The notes: generated from the sequence alone by a model not told the origin. Shown: positions 36,170 through 51,826, counted from the first letter of the stretch. The stretch: DNA of 64,000 bases from Saururus chinensis (GCA_035235625.1 CP141146.1:15742501-15806500); one strand, 5' to 3'. Numbers and translations: made by a program.

Positions 36170-37784
36170 TTCCCCCATAAGACACTATATGCGACACTTT
36201 TAAGCGTCTCTAATAGTAATAAAAATGATGCTTACAAAGTATTGTTAATAGTCCCACTGCAACTGCTCATTAGCGACACATACAAACAAACATCGCTAAT
36301 AGCATATTATTAATGACACATTTTTTTGCGTCGCTAATATAATTTTATTAGCTAAATTTTTTTAGGCATCGCTAATAATAAATTATTAGCGATGCTTATT
36401 CCTAAGTGTTGCTAATAATAAATTAGTTGCGACATTTTCTAAAACACTGCTAATATAAAAAAATTAAAAATCACTACTAGTGATGCTCTTAAAAGCGTTG
36501 CTAATAAGAAAAAAATATAAAACAAATATTTATAATCATTAGCGATGCTTTTAAAAACATCATTAATAAGAAAAAAAGTTTAAAAATAATAGAAATAATT
36601 ATTAGCGATGCTGATAATGTAAAAAGATAAAAAATAATAAAAAAGTTATTAGCGACACTTTTAAACTCTTCGCTAATGACAATTTTTTTTTTTAAGAAAA
36701 CGATCTCATCGGAGACAGGATGTATGGAGGGACGTCGGGCCTCCTCTAGAAAGGGTGGGTGGGTGGGTGGGGTGGGGGGCGGGGAGGTTGGGTGATCGAA
36801 GAGGGGGGAGTGAGGGGGAGCCGCATTCCGGCACCCGGATCCCCCTCCTCTGGTAGGACGGAGGGAAGGAGGTGGGAGTGAGGGGGAGATGGAATATGGC
36901 ATAGAGCCAGATTCGGGCACTGGAGCCCCTCCTTTGGTAAGACGGAGGGGAGGATAGGACATAAATTAAAAGGGGGAAGGGGGGGGGGGGGGGAGCCAGA
37001 ATCTAGCCCCCACTCCTTTGGCAGGATGCAGGGGGTTCGGAGGGGGGGTGCGAAAAACAAAGGGAGGGGCGGTTGACCGGGGCAGAAAATAGAGGCAATC
37101 AGTGGCGGCGTGATGATGGTGGATCAGCGGTGGCATGACGGCGGTAGGATTGAGGAATGGGAGAGGGGGCGGTGGAAGGAGGAAGAGGGGGATATAAACG
37201 CGGCCGGGCAAAATTTTTTCCCTACCACGCAAGTGAAGAAACACGATCGATTTTTGCCCACATTTTATTTTTTTGCGATGCTTTGAAAGCGTTGCAAATA
37301 ATGCTTTTTGCGGCGCTTTGAAAGTTTCACAAATAATTTTTTTTCCGATGTTTGTAAGTAAATGTCACAGTAAGGCAAACCATTAGCGATGTGTACTTCT
37401 AAACGTCGCTAATAATAAAAAAGAGAGAAGAGACAAAGAAGAGGAAGAGACAGAGAGAGAGACATGGGAATCTGAATAACATACCAGAGAAAAAGGTAGA
37501 GAGAGGAATAACATACCAGAGAGAGAGAGAGAGATGCAAAGTCATATGCGTCTCTAATACCCAACATATAAGCGATGCAAAGAAACATATTCCTATGCGT
37601 CACGAATATAATTTTTTATATTTCTTTTATTATTTTTAAAATTTTAATATATAATAAAAATCTCTCTCTCAACTGTCTTCTCTCTCTCTCCCTCCCTCTC
37701 TCTCTTCCTCTTCTCTCTCTGTCTCTCCCACCCTCGCACTCTCTCCCTCTCTCTCTCTCTCCCTCTTCTCTCTCTCTCTCTCAC
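36170..37784. mobile_element. CACTA-like subterminal repeat region, part 1
   Basis: Dozens of short alternating motifs of the type TTAGCGAC and GTCGCTAA (36190-36690 and 37260-37590) surround a G-rich block (36720-37200). The same arrangement, motif array then G-rich block, follows the CACTACAACAAAAAGGAC terminus at 63081. That supports the CACTA (En/Spm) superfamily. No terminal CACTA is visible here. A (CT)n-rich tract at 37670-37784 is where a solo LTR has inserted. Confidence 0.6.
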
Positions 37785-39886
37785 TATAATACCTCGCTTT
37801 TCTCATTATGTCTAACCAAAAGGGGTAGAGGTAATTAGTATTTTTGGATAAATTTTAGAGGGGTTCAAAGCTTGAAACTTCCGTATATGAGTAAAGGTCG
37901 AAGAAATGAGTGTAGTGAATCGAATAATATGCAAAACAGAGGTCGGAACTGAAAGTTATGACCTCAAGAAATGTGCAATATAGGCAGGACCCACTTGGAA
38001 AGAGTGTGATAGACTGTTTTAAGTGGATTGGTATTGAAGGGCTCGTCGATACGAGTCCAACGGTACCAAGAACGCGTGAATCTGAATTCGGGGTAGAAAG
38101 ATACGCGCGTTTGAAGATATGTATTCACAAAAGGAAAAAAACCCGCGCGTGCGATAGGCACACGCGATGCGTGTAGCGGGGTGGATGCACGTGCCACAGC
38201 ACACACGACTACCTCAGTGCGACGCACATCCATAAAACCGCGGGCTTGCTGCCGAAATGGTAACTTCATTTTCTCCATTTCTGAGCGTCTTGAGTCCAAT
38301 TTGACCATCTAAGAGGCGTTCTTAACTAAATCTAGCATGCTCTATACAATGGAGGGGTCCTTTCTTCAAGTTGGAGACCGTATGAGGAGGAAACACCCCA
38401 AGAATAGAAGAGACCTTGCCTGTCATCCTTGAGCACCAGAGAACTTCTCCTTCTCTGTTTCTGATCGTTCTGACTCTGATTGAGCCCGTTTAAGAGGCGT
38501 TCTTGAGTAAATCGAGTATGTTCTATGCAATGGAGGGGTCCGTTCTCTGAGTTGGCGACCGTATGAGGAGTAAAAGCCTTGAGACAAGGAGAAGCCCTTC
38601 CCGTCATCCTCGAGCACCAGAGAAAGAAAAAGAGGTCAGGAACAAGACGGGGTTATGTCGACAGTTGCTGGGCCACAACGAGAGAAGAGATCTGAGGTAA
38701 GGGAGGCTCTGTCCTCCACCGAATAGCCACCCAGTAAGAGAGACATCTACAAACTAAGGGGAGGCTCTGTCCATAGTTCATAAGTACGGAAGGAGAAAAA
38801 CGTCTCCGAAAAGAGGATGTTATGTTTGTCACCCCCGAGCGCGGAAAGTAAGGAGCGTCTCATGGTGAAGGGATGCTAAGGCTGCCTACCTCAAAGGAGA
38901 TTCTACCCACCATATCCGAACCTAAAAGGAGGATACTCTGAAGAAACGAACAACTCTAAATGCCGCCGCTTCCGGTGTCTCCTATGAGTATGTATTTCTG
39001 ACCTTCTATTTTAATATAGGTTTAAGAATATGTATGCGTCCTAAGTAGTTAACTTAGCATGTTAAATTACTCATATGCATGCACATCTTAATTAGTGATA
39101 ATAATATACTAATTAAGATGTATGATTTGCTCTGATCTGATGTATGCTGGGATGTTTTGTTTTGAATTGCTTTGTTATGCTTCATCCGATATGTTTTGAG
39201 GTGTCATGTTCTTCTTCGATCCGTTATAGTACAATATGCTATGCTTTGATACGATATACTCTGTTATGATCTGATATGCTCTAATATGTTCTGATGAGAT
39301 CTGTTCAATATGCTCTGTTGTGTTCAAGAAGATGCGTAATTCTATTTAACTCCGACGATTTATAAGATTTTCGTTTAACTTAGACGATTTATGAGATTTC
39401 CATATGATTCCAATGATTTATATGATTTATAAGACTTCTGTCTGACTTCAATAATTTATGAGATTTTAATCTAACTCTGAATGATATATTTGAGTATAAG
39501 AATATACCTATTTTAACATATAAATTTTGTAATGTCTAATGTATGTAATAGCCGTTAGGCAGAACTAGGTTCGGATCCGATCGTATTGGAATAATATTGT
39601 GAATGTTATCCAATACATACATAGGCAACCAACGGCAAGGCAACGTTGGCCTGATCCAAATTAATTATAATTATAAGTTTTATTCTGATTTACATGCGAC
39701 GAACTTTGAAGCTTTGTCATGTGTATGTGAACGTTGCAACTTGAGTCTACGTACAGGGAAGCTTTGAAGCTCCATACTGCAAAGATGAACGTTGTACCTC
39801 TCGCACACAGACGATGATTCCTTGTTTAAGGAAGAAAATTTTTTATTAGAGATTTTTTGGACCCCGGCTCAGGTCGGGGCGTTACA
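37785..39886 (-). mobile_element. Solo LTR 3, 2102 bp, nested in the CACTA-like region
   Basis: Read on the minus strand it begins TGTAACGCCCCGACCTGAG and ends GAGGTATTATA, a plant LTR form with one changed base in the final CA. CTCAC flanks it at 37780-37784 and 39887-39891, although the CT/CA-rich context makes this duplication less decisive. The (CT)n and motif arrays continue on both sides. Inside, a degenerate tandem of about 180 bp (38283-38460 and 38461-38640) shares the TAAGAGGCGTTCTT and CAATGGAGGGGTCC blocks. No gag or pol was seen. Confidence 0.6.
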
Positions 39887-39890
39887 CTCA

Positions 39891-39924
<34 letters not shown>

Positions 39925-40440
39925 CTCTCTCTCTCTCTCTCTCTCACCCTCTTCTCTCTCTCTCTCTCACTTTGCTCCCTTTCCTCTCTCTCTCTTCCTC
40001 TTCTCTCTCTGAGAGAGAGAGAGAGAGGAGGAGGAGAGAGGGAGAGGGAGAAGAGGAAGAGAGAGAGAGAGAGGGAGAAGAGGAAGAGAGAGAGAGGAGG
40101 AAGAGAGAGAGAGAAGAGAGAGGAGGGAGAAGCGAAGAGAGAAGAGAGAGAGAATTTTTATTATATATTAAAAATTTAAAAGTAATAAAAGAAAAATAAA
40201 AAATTGTCTTCGTGACGCATAGGAATATGCGTAGCTAATAAATCAGGTATTAACTCATATGACTTTGCATTGCTAATACGTAGGGTATTAGCGACACATA
40301 CTCATATGTGTCATTACTACCTTTTATTTTTTATTATCTTCAAAATATCATATATAATGAAAATTTTAAATTAAATTCCTCCCTCTCTCTTTCCTCTCTC
40401 TTCTCTCTCTCTCTCTCTCTCTACTCTCTCTTTCTCGCCA
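39887..40440. mobile_element. CACTA-like subterminal repeat region, part 2
   Basis: It continues the region interrupted by solo LTR 3: (CA)n and (CT)n to 40000, a GA-rich tract to 40150, then motifs of the type TTAGCGACACAT and a CT-rich tract. The part 40150-40260 is the reverse complement of about 37575-37680 (TGACGCATAGGAATATGCG against ATTCCTATGCGTCA), so the pre-insertion structure was a hairpin with low-complexity DNA at its tip. Confidence 0.55.
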
Positions 40441-40569
40441 ATATAGTTAGTGAAAATTGCATGAATAATATTATTTTAATCTTTAATTGCTTGTTCTTGA
40501 TGATCTGGAATTATTATGCACGATTTCTTTGATATTAATATAAGTGTAGGATATTAATGTTTATTTATA

Positions 40570-41285
40570 CCTATGCATATAAGTTTGTATATACATAAAA
40601 ACATAGGGATTTCATGATATACATGTTAGATTTTTATGTTGACATGTATAGACTTGTTAATCATGCATCATTTGATATCATATAACACGTTCATGCATCA
40701 TTAGGAAGGGTAAGTGATATTATGTAAATTGCTTAGCAGGATTATGTAACAAATTGGTAATAGTTCTTATGGTGGATAACTCGATACTCTCCCATTTTTT
40801 AAATAAAGATGTTATGTGATACTTGCTTGTTAATTATTAATATGTATTTAAGAATGTATAGATATTTGTGCCCCGAAAGTGTTCAAAATGATGGGGGTCC
40901 AACCTAGGGTGCAAGACCCTATATCCCTCTTGCGTTTTTTCACTGAGATTGTGTAATTGACTTAGCAAAGCATTGTGATTGCAAAGTAGACATAATAGGA
41001 TTTATTGGCACATAATTGATAATGATAATTGAAGTTGAATGGGGTTCAATTGCAATTACTATTACATGGCAATATATGTTAAGTTATGACTTATGAATGC
41101 TTTATTTATTCTCATGTTATCCATGAGTGTTCATAAAAGCATGTAATGATGGTTATTTCTTTACTAGGTGTTGCTTACACTAGTGTTTGTTATTTTGTTG
41201 GATTTTCTCCTAGTGTGTTACTATATGCACAGATGATGGCTTATTCAGAGGACTTAGGAACCGATGTTGATGTAATTGAGGAGTG
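40570..41285 (-). repeat. Reversed copy of the 22.6-26.9 kb host repeat without the LTR
   Basis: The minus strand here reads through, without interruption, the sequence that solo LTR 1 splits at 22956/26222. Matching blocks are ATTATGTAAATTGCTTAGCA and GGTAATAGTTC on one side, and GTGCCCCGAA, GTCCAACCTAGGGT and GAGATTG on the other. The join lies near 40868. It serves as an unoccupied site that confirms the boundaries of solo LTR 1. Identity is clearly lower than in the 309-bp duplication. Confidence 0.75.
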
Positions 41286-41350
41286 AACAATGGGAAAAAA
41301 TTAATTTTTTTGAATTTTTATTAAAAAATAAAATTTAAAATATTTAAATA

Positions 41351-41495
41351 TCAATATGTATTGACCGTATCGATACGATACGACCGATACGTATCATAGA
41401 TTCATGTGGGGGGCGAATCGCCCCCCGTATCATATCAATATCGACCAATACGGGTATGTCGTATCGGTCGATACGCCCCGTGGGTATGAGTATCA
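41351..41495. repeat. Dyad-rich block with GATACG motifs and a G/C hairpin
   Basis: CGTATCGATACG-type palindromes occur on both sides of GGGGGGCGAATCGCCCCCC (41408-41426), which is a 9-bp stem with a single central base. No coding sequence and no known element could be assigned. Confidence 0.6.
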
Positions 41496-41884
41496 CACAT
41501 GCTTTTTACCCCCGACCTTAGCTTGACCCTATTAAAGGTGGGCCTAAAATACTTAGGTCTAGCCATAAGACCGAGCTAAAAGATTTTTAACCTTAATTTG
41601 TATTTATATGGGTCGCGTAAGGCTTGGCTAATGGGCCAACCCTTAAAAGTTACACCCCTTACTGGCACCTACTTAATATAACATTTCACGTCACCTTCCA
41701 CGTTCACTCCTCATCACACTTGCCAAGTGCCCGATGGCCCTCATGATCTTGTCTTGGGTTATCAAGAGCATTTTGAGCATTCAAATATTTCATTAACTCT
41801 TCCTCTGAATTTTGAGAAGTTTATATTCAATTTTTTATAAGTAAAATACCACAATTTTACCAAAGGCCAAAAGGTATAAATGCA
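41496..41884. other. Gene-free stretch
   Basis: No coding frame, RNA gene or paired repeats seen. Confidence 0.4.
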
Positions 41885-44753
<2,869 letters not shown>

Positions 44754-45523
44754 TTTCAATTGAGCCCGATTTCCTGTTATGCTGATTGTTGAACTCGATC
44801 CTCAATTTGGTGATTTTTATTGAATATCCTGTGTTTTTTGCGAAGTCTCTCTTGGATTGGTTCATCGTTTGATGATTGGCTAGGAGACGGTTCTCCTTTG
44901 TTGTGTTTCGGAGTTGCATGCTCCTAATTGGCTTGAATTGTGTCCTTTAGTTGATTTGGTTGTGGGTTGTCGGTGGCGGGGGGAAGAGAGAAGAAGAGGT
45001 GGGCAGCGGCAATTGATGGTGGTCTTTGCTAGTTGAGGCTAAGGTGGGTCAAGGAGGCTTGGTGAGTGGGAGGGATTGTGTAGGGTTGGGCAATTGGCTG
45101 ATCAATTTGGGATAAAAAGGGTCCTTTAATCGATTTTTGTGCGTTTTCTTCATTGAGGTTGTTGATGATATAAAGAGGTCGTCTAGTGGCCATTCTTGGG
45201 CTTTCTTATTAATTTGGTTTGCTTAATTTGAGGCCGAGTGTGAAAATCTTTCCAAAAAGTTTTACCAGAAACACTCTATCGTGCATAAGCTTAATGGTCC
45301 TGAAAAGCAACCTTCGCGACTCTGTTTAAGATAGTTTTTTTCTTGTTTCAGTAATCCTGTTTTTTGAGATTCTTTTATGTTGGTCATATAATTTTTGTGC
45401 TCTGCTTCAGAGTTGCACTTTCTTTGATAACTCTTATACCAAGCTTGGCAAATTTCAGTACTATGAGGTTTTCGGGGTATATGTAGTTGCTTACACATAC
45501 TATGTTACTATATTGTAGCTGCA

Positions 45524-47581
45524 ATGGCGTCTTCCTCAGATTCATGGTCGAGGGAATTTACTGAAGCATCAAAGCTTGCTGATGACATCAGTGCGAGAAT
45601 ATCAGAAAGGAGTTCTCTTCCCCCTTCGGGACCTGATACACAGCGCCATTTATCGGCAATTCGGAGAAAGATTACAATACTTGGTACCAGACTTGACAGC
45701 TTGGAGTCCCTTCTGTCTAAGCTTCCCAGCAGGCAGCCAATGTATGTGCATTGTGCAGGTGTCATAGCGTTTCATTTTAGTTATTCATTTCAATTTATGA
45801 CGAAAAGCATGAGCATGAGTTATCTGCCATGATTGTGGTTTGAGGCGTCAAATCACAGTGTGTCTACATATCGATTTAAATAGTTTCTTAACACAAAAAT
45901 ATTATGCCTTTCACAGAAGACCACCGTATGTGAATGGCCTTTATAACGACTCTCCCCTTCCCCCTCCCGTTCTTTTTATCCTAAAGAAAAACAATAAATT
46001 CTATAAATATTTTCGAAGTGTAGAATTGGTGAAGGGCATTTCGAATTTTGTGGTTGATGCAGAATCGGCAGTGTGTTGGTATAAGGGTTAAAAAAACTAA
46101 GGATGAAGTAGAAGGTGCAGCTAATGAGGGATGAGGAAAGATGATTGGAGGAGAGATTTTATATGGGAAAGAGGTAGCGTTGGAGAGAGATGGGGAAAAA
46201 GAGAAGGATGTTTGACTTAGTGCTTTTCACTGACTGATTCATAGCCCTTACAGCTCTTTAAAAAGGCCTAAGAAAACGCTAATGACTAATCAATCTTAAA
46301 TCCCCAAAGTTCTCCGTGTCAAGAAATTGGTCTACTGGATGTTTAACAATTGTTCTTCAATTACCACTGACTGCTGAATAACCCCGTAGTCTGTCCATAT
46401 CATTGGTCTAAATTTTTATATTTATGTAGAAAATAGGTTTACTATACAGGCATGAATTACAACTCCAAGTGAGCCCATGAGATTGGACTCTAGGACTGAA
46501 CTGGTTTTCTTGCGCAGAACGGAAAAGGAGTTGCATCGGCGCCAAGATATGCTTGTCAATTTGAGGTCTAAGGCTAACCAGATGGCCTCTGCATTAAGCA
46601 TATCAAACTCTGCTACCAGGTAAGGTTCCTTTTGATACGAAACTATTTCATGACTAATGGTTGTTTATTAGATGTAGTATAACCATTTGGATCTGTGACA
46701 TGTATCTTTTATTTTCTCTTTAAGTTTCGAGATACGATATCTTTTCAAGATAAGATGTTTGCAGTTCATTGTTAATGCAGAGATTACAAAAATATCTGTT
46801 GATTGAACTTTTTGCGCCTTGTGAATTTAACATCCAGAGAAAACCTTCTGGGAAAGAACAAAAGTTCCACCGATGAAATTAACAGAACTTCTGGCTTGGA
46901 CAATTCTGGTCTCGTTGGTCTGCAGCGACATATTATGAAAGGCATTTACTCCCAAGTTTTAATGTTCTTTATCTCTTACAAATTGCTAAATTGCCACTTT
47001 GTTTCCAAGTTTCAAAAGGTCACGAGGCATTAAAAGAAAGTGCTTTCCTTAAAAGCTGTTTTATTTCTGCTTAATGTAGAGCAAGATGAGGGGCTTGAGA
47101 AGCTAGAAGAAACTGTATTAAGTGCAAAGCACATAGCACTTTCCGTTAATGAGGAGCTGGACTTGCACACCAGGCTAATAGTATGTGCCTTTTACACATT
47201 GATAATGGCATTCGTATTCTTCAACTTATTATATTGGACATAGTTTTAAAATGCTTCTGCATCTTAATGTAGGATAACTTGGACCAACATGTGGACACGA
47301 CCGACTCACGGCTACAGGTTATCTTTTTGTTCTATGTGATAGCTGATACGTTGCTATATTTTCAATTGCCTCAATTTGATTTACAGATTTTCGCTGTTAA
47401 AGATTTAATCCACTGCGATGTGTTAATATATTAACTGGCTTTAATGCAGAGGGTGCAGAAGAGATTGGCAATTCTTAATAAGCGTACAAAGGGAGGCTGC
47501 TCTTGCATGTGCCTATTGTTTGCAGTGATTGGTATTGTGATTTTAATTGTTGTTATATGGGCTTTAATCAAGTACTTGTAA
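45524..47581 (+). CDS. SYP5: SYP51/52-like Qc-SNARE syntaxin, six exons
   Basis: Exons 45524-45741, 46518-46619, 46838-46941, 47080-47180, 47273-47317 and 47450-47581 give 702 nt and 233 residues, the usual SYP5 length. Frame is kept throughout. The N terminus MASSSDSWSREFTEASKLAD and the RRKITILGTRLDSLESLL block are typical of SYP51/SYP52. The Qc-SNARE motif covers about residues 141-198, followed by a cysteine-rich CSCMC and a C-terminal membrane anchor (about 211-229). SYP5 proteins work in trans-Golgi to vacuole traffic with partners such as VTI1 and SYP2. The conserved zero-layer Gln is His171 here (codon CAC at 47166-47168). Intron 3 has a GC donor (AAAG|GCATTT) because no GT gives the right phase. 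It follows a long duplicated upstream region. I judge it functional. Confidence 0.93.
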
Positions 47582-48059
47582 GATCTGGGTTTGATACAGC
47601 AGGAGTGGCCTTTGAGGTCTTACAAAAGTGTGTTATGAGTGTATGAAACTGCATTACGAGGGTGTTGACGCTTGCTCGATTTGAGTGTGTGAAAACTTGC
47701 TAAGTTTTTTGATCTCTCATTATGGAGCGCCATAAAGCTGGTAAATGCAAGAGATTTGATTGGATAATAATTGTTGCTTGCTATTGGTCGCAATGTGCCT
47801 ATAAGATAATGAGACCTGTTGGTATGCGTCCCGTGCACACACGATTTTGATCGCTAGGCGGGATTTATTCAAGGGGGCAAGGCGGGTTTGATCTGCCTGC
47901 CCGCTGTATGTACTCATGCATATTAACTTTCCTAAGATTACTTTAGTGCAATGTCATTCTCTGCATGGTTTGACTGTTGAGCTTTATGGTTTTTATTCTC
48001 TCTCTTTTTTTTGTATGTGTTTTGTTCTCCCAAATAGCTGATCTGCAACCCCTTTTTTA
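47582..48059. other. 3' flank of SYP5
   Basis: Contains the 3' UTR of SYP5. No other gene or repeat was recognised. Confidence 0.4.
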
Positions 48060-48245
48060 TGGGTGGAGTTTTTCCCTTTTAATAATGAGCCTAGCGTAAG
48101 CTATCCACGGGGAGCTGTTGATATATAAGACTGACGATGTATATTGACGTTAATGTGCGCTACCGTGTATGCCGTTAATATTAGGGATGAATAGCTCTTA
48201 TGTGTAATTTATGCTAGGCTCATTGTTATTTAGGAACTAAAAAAA
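48060..48245. mobile_element. Hairpin MITE relic (same family as 52663-52871)
   Basis: AATAATGAGCCTAGCGTAAG near 48081 is mirrored by AATTTATGCTAGGCTCATTG near 48207. The arms continue with reduced identity. Termini are degraded. Confidence 0.5.
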
Positions 48246-48698
48246 ATACACATCCCTTTGTATGATCAGTTGTCAAGCATAGATTTGAAGCGGTCTTCTT
48301 CTTTGAGGAAAAGAATTAGATAGATGAGACCTGAAATTTCACCTGTTGTAGACGTCAATTACATGGTTAAGTTCAAGCATGTAGGTGTAGAAATATAACC
48401 TTTTTTCATTCAAACAAAGAGTTTTTTTCATTTAAACATCTCATCCAAGGGATCTTAACTGAAGAAAAAAAGATTCATCTGATTGAGATTATACCTATGG
48501 CTATAAATTTGATAGGAGTCAGTCTTCTTCATGTGAAGACCGACCTAATTAAATTATACCTAGTGAAGTTGGACTGTCAATAAGCCTTTAGCCAAAATAA
48601 AAATGACCACAATTTGTATAAGAGACCACAAGCTACTGAGAATTCATTAACTATGCTTAAAACATGCCATTGGAAAAAGGAGCATTGGTGGTTGCAGA
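48246..48698. other. Gene-free stretch
   Basis: No coding frame or paired repeats were seen. Confidence 0.4.
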
Positions 48699-48703
48699 CA
48701 TTT

Positions 48704-51700
48704 TGTCATGCCCTGGTGCCCGCTCGATCCGAGTCAAACCTAGTCCAAGGGCCGGTCGAAGTACACAGTGGAGACTAAATTGCATTGTGAAAGTCTTAAC
48801 TTCTCTAGCGGGTGAATAACTAATACGAAGTTGCATACCTTTAGTTCTTTGTGCAAGAAAAATAAGGTAAAATAAAAGAAGATAACATCTCTAAAATAAA
48901 TCATCACTCTCAACCTACATACAAAACATTGTGAGCGGACATGTGGCTTATAATTAGAAAATATTAGACAAATCTAAAAGCATTAGATAAATACAAGTCT
49001 GAAACATAATCATCAATATTAAGTGTTCTATGATCATAATCGCATAAATCATAAGCCAAAATAAGTTATTAAGGCATCCATGCCTACTCCCATGCATTTC
49101 CCGCTCATCCTCCATGCAGGAAATCCTGATCAATTGCATGTCGTACCATGCACCCCCAAAACAAAATATAGAAAGAGGGGTGAGTAAAACTCAGTAAGGT
49201 TTGAAATACGATAACATTAATTAGAAAACAACCACGACACATCAATATGGTAATTCGGATCCACATTTCACGTAATATCCTCATTTATGATTAATTTCCT
49301 TACTATACCCCTATTTACCCATAAGTAATTATCCTGCATACAAGTATCTCGTACATAATAATCATGACATGAATACTCACATTATGGTATCACATTCGTC
49401 CTGCATAATAAGTGATTCTCACCTAATCACATCATGTATAATCATCACATATAACCTACATGAGAAGTGTCTCTAACATATATTTCAGATCATGCATAAA
49501 CATTACATAAACCTACACGAGAAATGTCTCTAACACACATTTCAGATCATGCATAAACATCACATATATCAACCTGCATATAAAGTGTCTCTAACACACA
49601 TTCATAATCATGCGAGTCGATAAAAACAACCCTACTTAATCAGCTGAAGCATAAGCAGTCATTGCGCACTCCAAACAATCCCCAATAGGAAAGTGTGAAA
49701 AAATTCCGTAGTTTGGGTATATTCCTTAACGGGGAAGAATACCCCCTACTAAGCCGTGCACTTGGCTATACTAGCCTGGATTCTCAGGGTCTAGATGGTG
49801 TCAAACAGTTTATATCCTTATAGTATTGCTACTTTTCTCAACTCGGGGAGGAAACCCGTCCTTGAGGGATGTAAAACCCGGTCCTTTCGAACGTAAAATC
49901 GAATTGATTTAAGCTTCCGATTGATTAACCTGACAAACAATTCTCACACAATTACATCCATTCGACCAACATCGGCTAAACTCGGTAAAGTCTCATTCAT
50001 GAAATCCGCTTCATGATACATGCGACGTGATACATACATGAGCAATCTCTACATGAATTCTAATTCATGGAACGTGCTCCCATTAGCCCCACATTCATCA
50101 TATGAAGTCTTAAATATCAATAATGACCATGATTACCCCCACATGTGTGTGTTCTTGATAGAAACATTCATCTCTAAGCATACGAACATGCATTATAGAT
50201 AACCCCTTAATATCCTACACACATGCTCTTTAGCATCTAATTATGGTTTCTAACTAAAATCATGAGTGAAAACTATCAAAAACCATCAATCAAGTTAAGT
50301 GCAACCTCATGCTAAACCCATGTAAGCATATTTATACCATACTTGAATCTAGACATGACACAATCGTTCACCCATAATCTAATCACATTATATAAAGACA
50401 TATTAGTCAATTCTCATGCTATAATCTTGCTGGAATCATGCTTAAAACATAAGAATCATTCAACCATAGATTCAAGATAAGCAATCCTAACATTGGTAGC
50501 CAACAACATGCAATTTTACACAATACTTAAATATTCTTCATAATTTTTAACATCAATATCATACCATTCCAGTAGCTCATTCTATCTCGAATTACTTAAC
50601 ATGAACATAAGAAATGATATTTAAGAGAAAAAACTTGAAAATGAACAAAATAGCAAACCCCCCAATTCTGCTGTGTTGGCATTCGAACGCCCTGCAGGGC
50701 CGTTCAATCAGCCTGCATAGCCGTTCGATCGCCATAACGACAGTTCCTGGTTCGTCTTCCCCATTTCAAAATCAAAACCGAAACTTCACATACACTTCAT
50801 AATTCATCAAATCTCATCCACAAACTTTATGATAATCAAATCCATGCTTATAGAACATCAAATCTAGCCATTACTAAACGAAAACCCCAAAACAATCTCA
50901 TCAAAGATTCCTCATTTCTCAAATCACCATTAAAGCTCATAACCATGATACCCATTTCAAAACTATATCAAAACTCAAATCCGAAATCACAACAACGTTT
51001 AAGATCAAAGCACTTACCTTTCAGCAACTTCTTGACTCGAAATGGCTTCTCCAACACCTTCGAATCCTACCCAACATATGGTTTTCATTAATACCTTCAT
51101 AAATCCGATTTAAAACACCCAAATCTTTTGAAAAAACTTAGATCTAGGGTTCAAGAGACTCAAAAATAAAATTCCCATCTTTATGTTTTGAGATAAAAGC
51201 CCAAATTAATAGTTTTTGAGTAAAAATTGAGATTAATCCAAAGCAAAGGAAGAGATTTGAAAGATTTAAGAAAAACCCTAAGGGATTAATGAAACATTAA
51301 GCTAATCCATACCATAATCTCCTTTCTCTTTAAGAAAAATGAGGATTAGGCTCTTAAGCTATTAGTCTTAGCCCTTTCCCAATTGGGAAAGTGACTGCCC
51401 ATTTCTTTTTATAGTAAATGGTGGGGTAAACCTAATAGGTTTGTGAAGTATAAAGAGGGTTTTACACTAAAAATAAAAAATCTTGTTTATTTAAACCCAA
51501 ATTGAAGTCTAAAAATTTTGAAAATAATTATTTTATGTCTTAGGTTGATGTTATGGTCATTTTTGACTAATGATCCAAATTTTGCATGTAAGGCTCACAG
51601 TGGGTCCCGCCCCCTAACTTTTCGGAAAAAAATAGTAAAAATTCCAAAAAAATTCCAAATGACTTAAATTAACTTAAAAACCATAAATGTGAAGAAAATT

Positions 51701-51821
51701 TTGGCTAAAACCTTTGTTAACCACTTTAATTTTAAAAATAGTCAAAATCAATCAAAATTAACATTAAACCATACTTAAATAATTAAATAGAAATAAACCA
51801 GTTCAAGTTTAGAGATCTTCA
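48704..51821 (+). mobile_element. Solo LTR 2, 3118 bp, related to solo LTR 1
   Basis: It begins TGTCATGCCCTGGTGCCC and ends GAGATCTTCA. The flanks CATTT (48699-48703) and CATTC (51822-51826) fit a 5-bp target duplication with one change. Landmarks in the same order as in solo LTR 1 are CAAGGGCCGGTCGAAG, the diverged 57-bp repeats (49452-49612), GATTCTCAGGGTCTAGA, the TTCGAACGCCC dyads (50681-50730), and a T/A-rich 3' part. There are no gag or pol frames. The different target duplications show that solo LTRs 1 and 2 are separate insertions. Confidence 0.72.
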
Positions 51822-51826
51822 CATTC

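Noticed and set aside
36501..37244. Pro-rich open frames on the minus strand
   Set aside because: They derive from the G-rich block of the CACTA-like region, overlap in several frames and have no start context or domain.
37964..38617. Open frames of 64 to 114 codons on the minus strand
   Set aside because: They lie within solo LTR 3. Two of them fall in its 180-bp tandem repeat.
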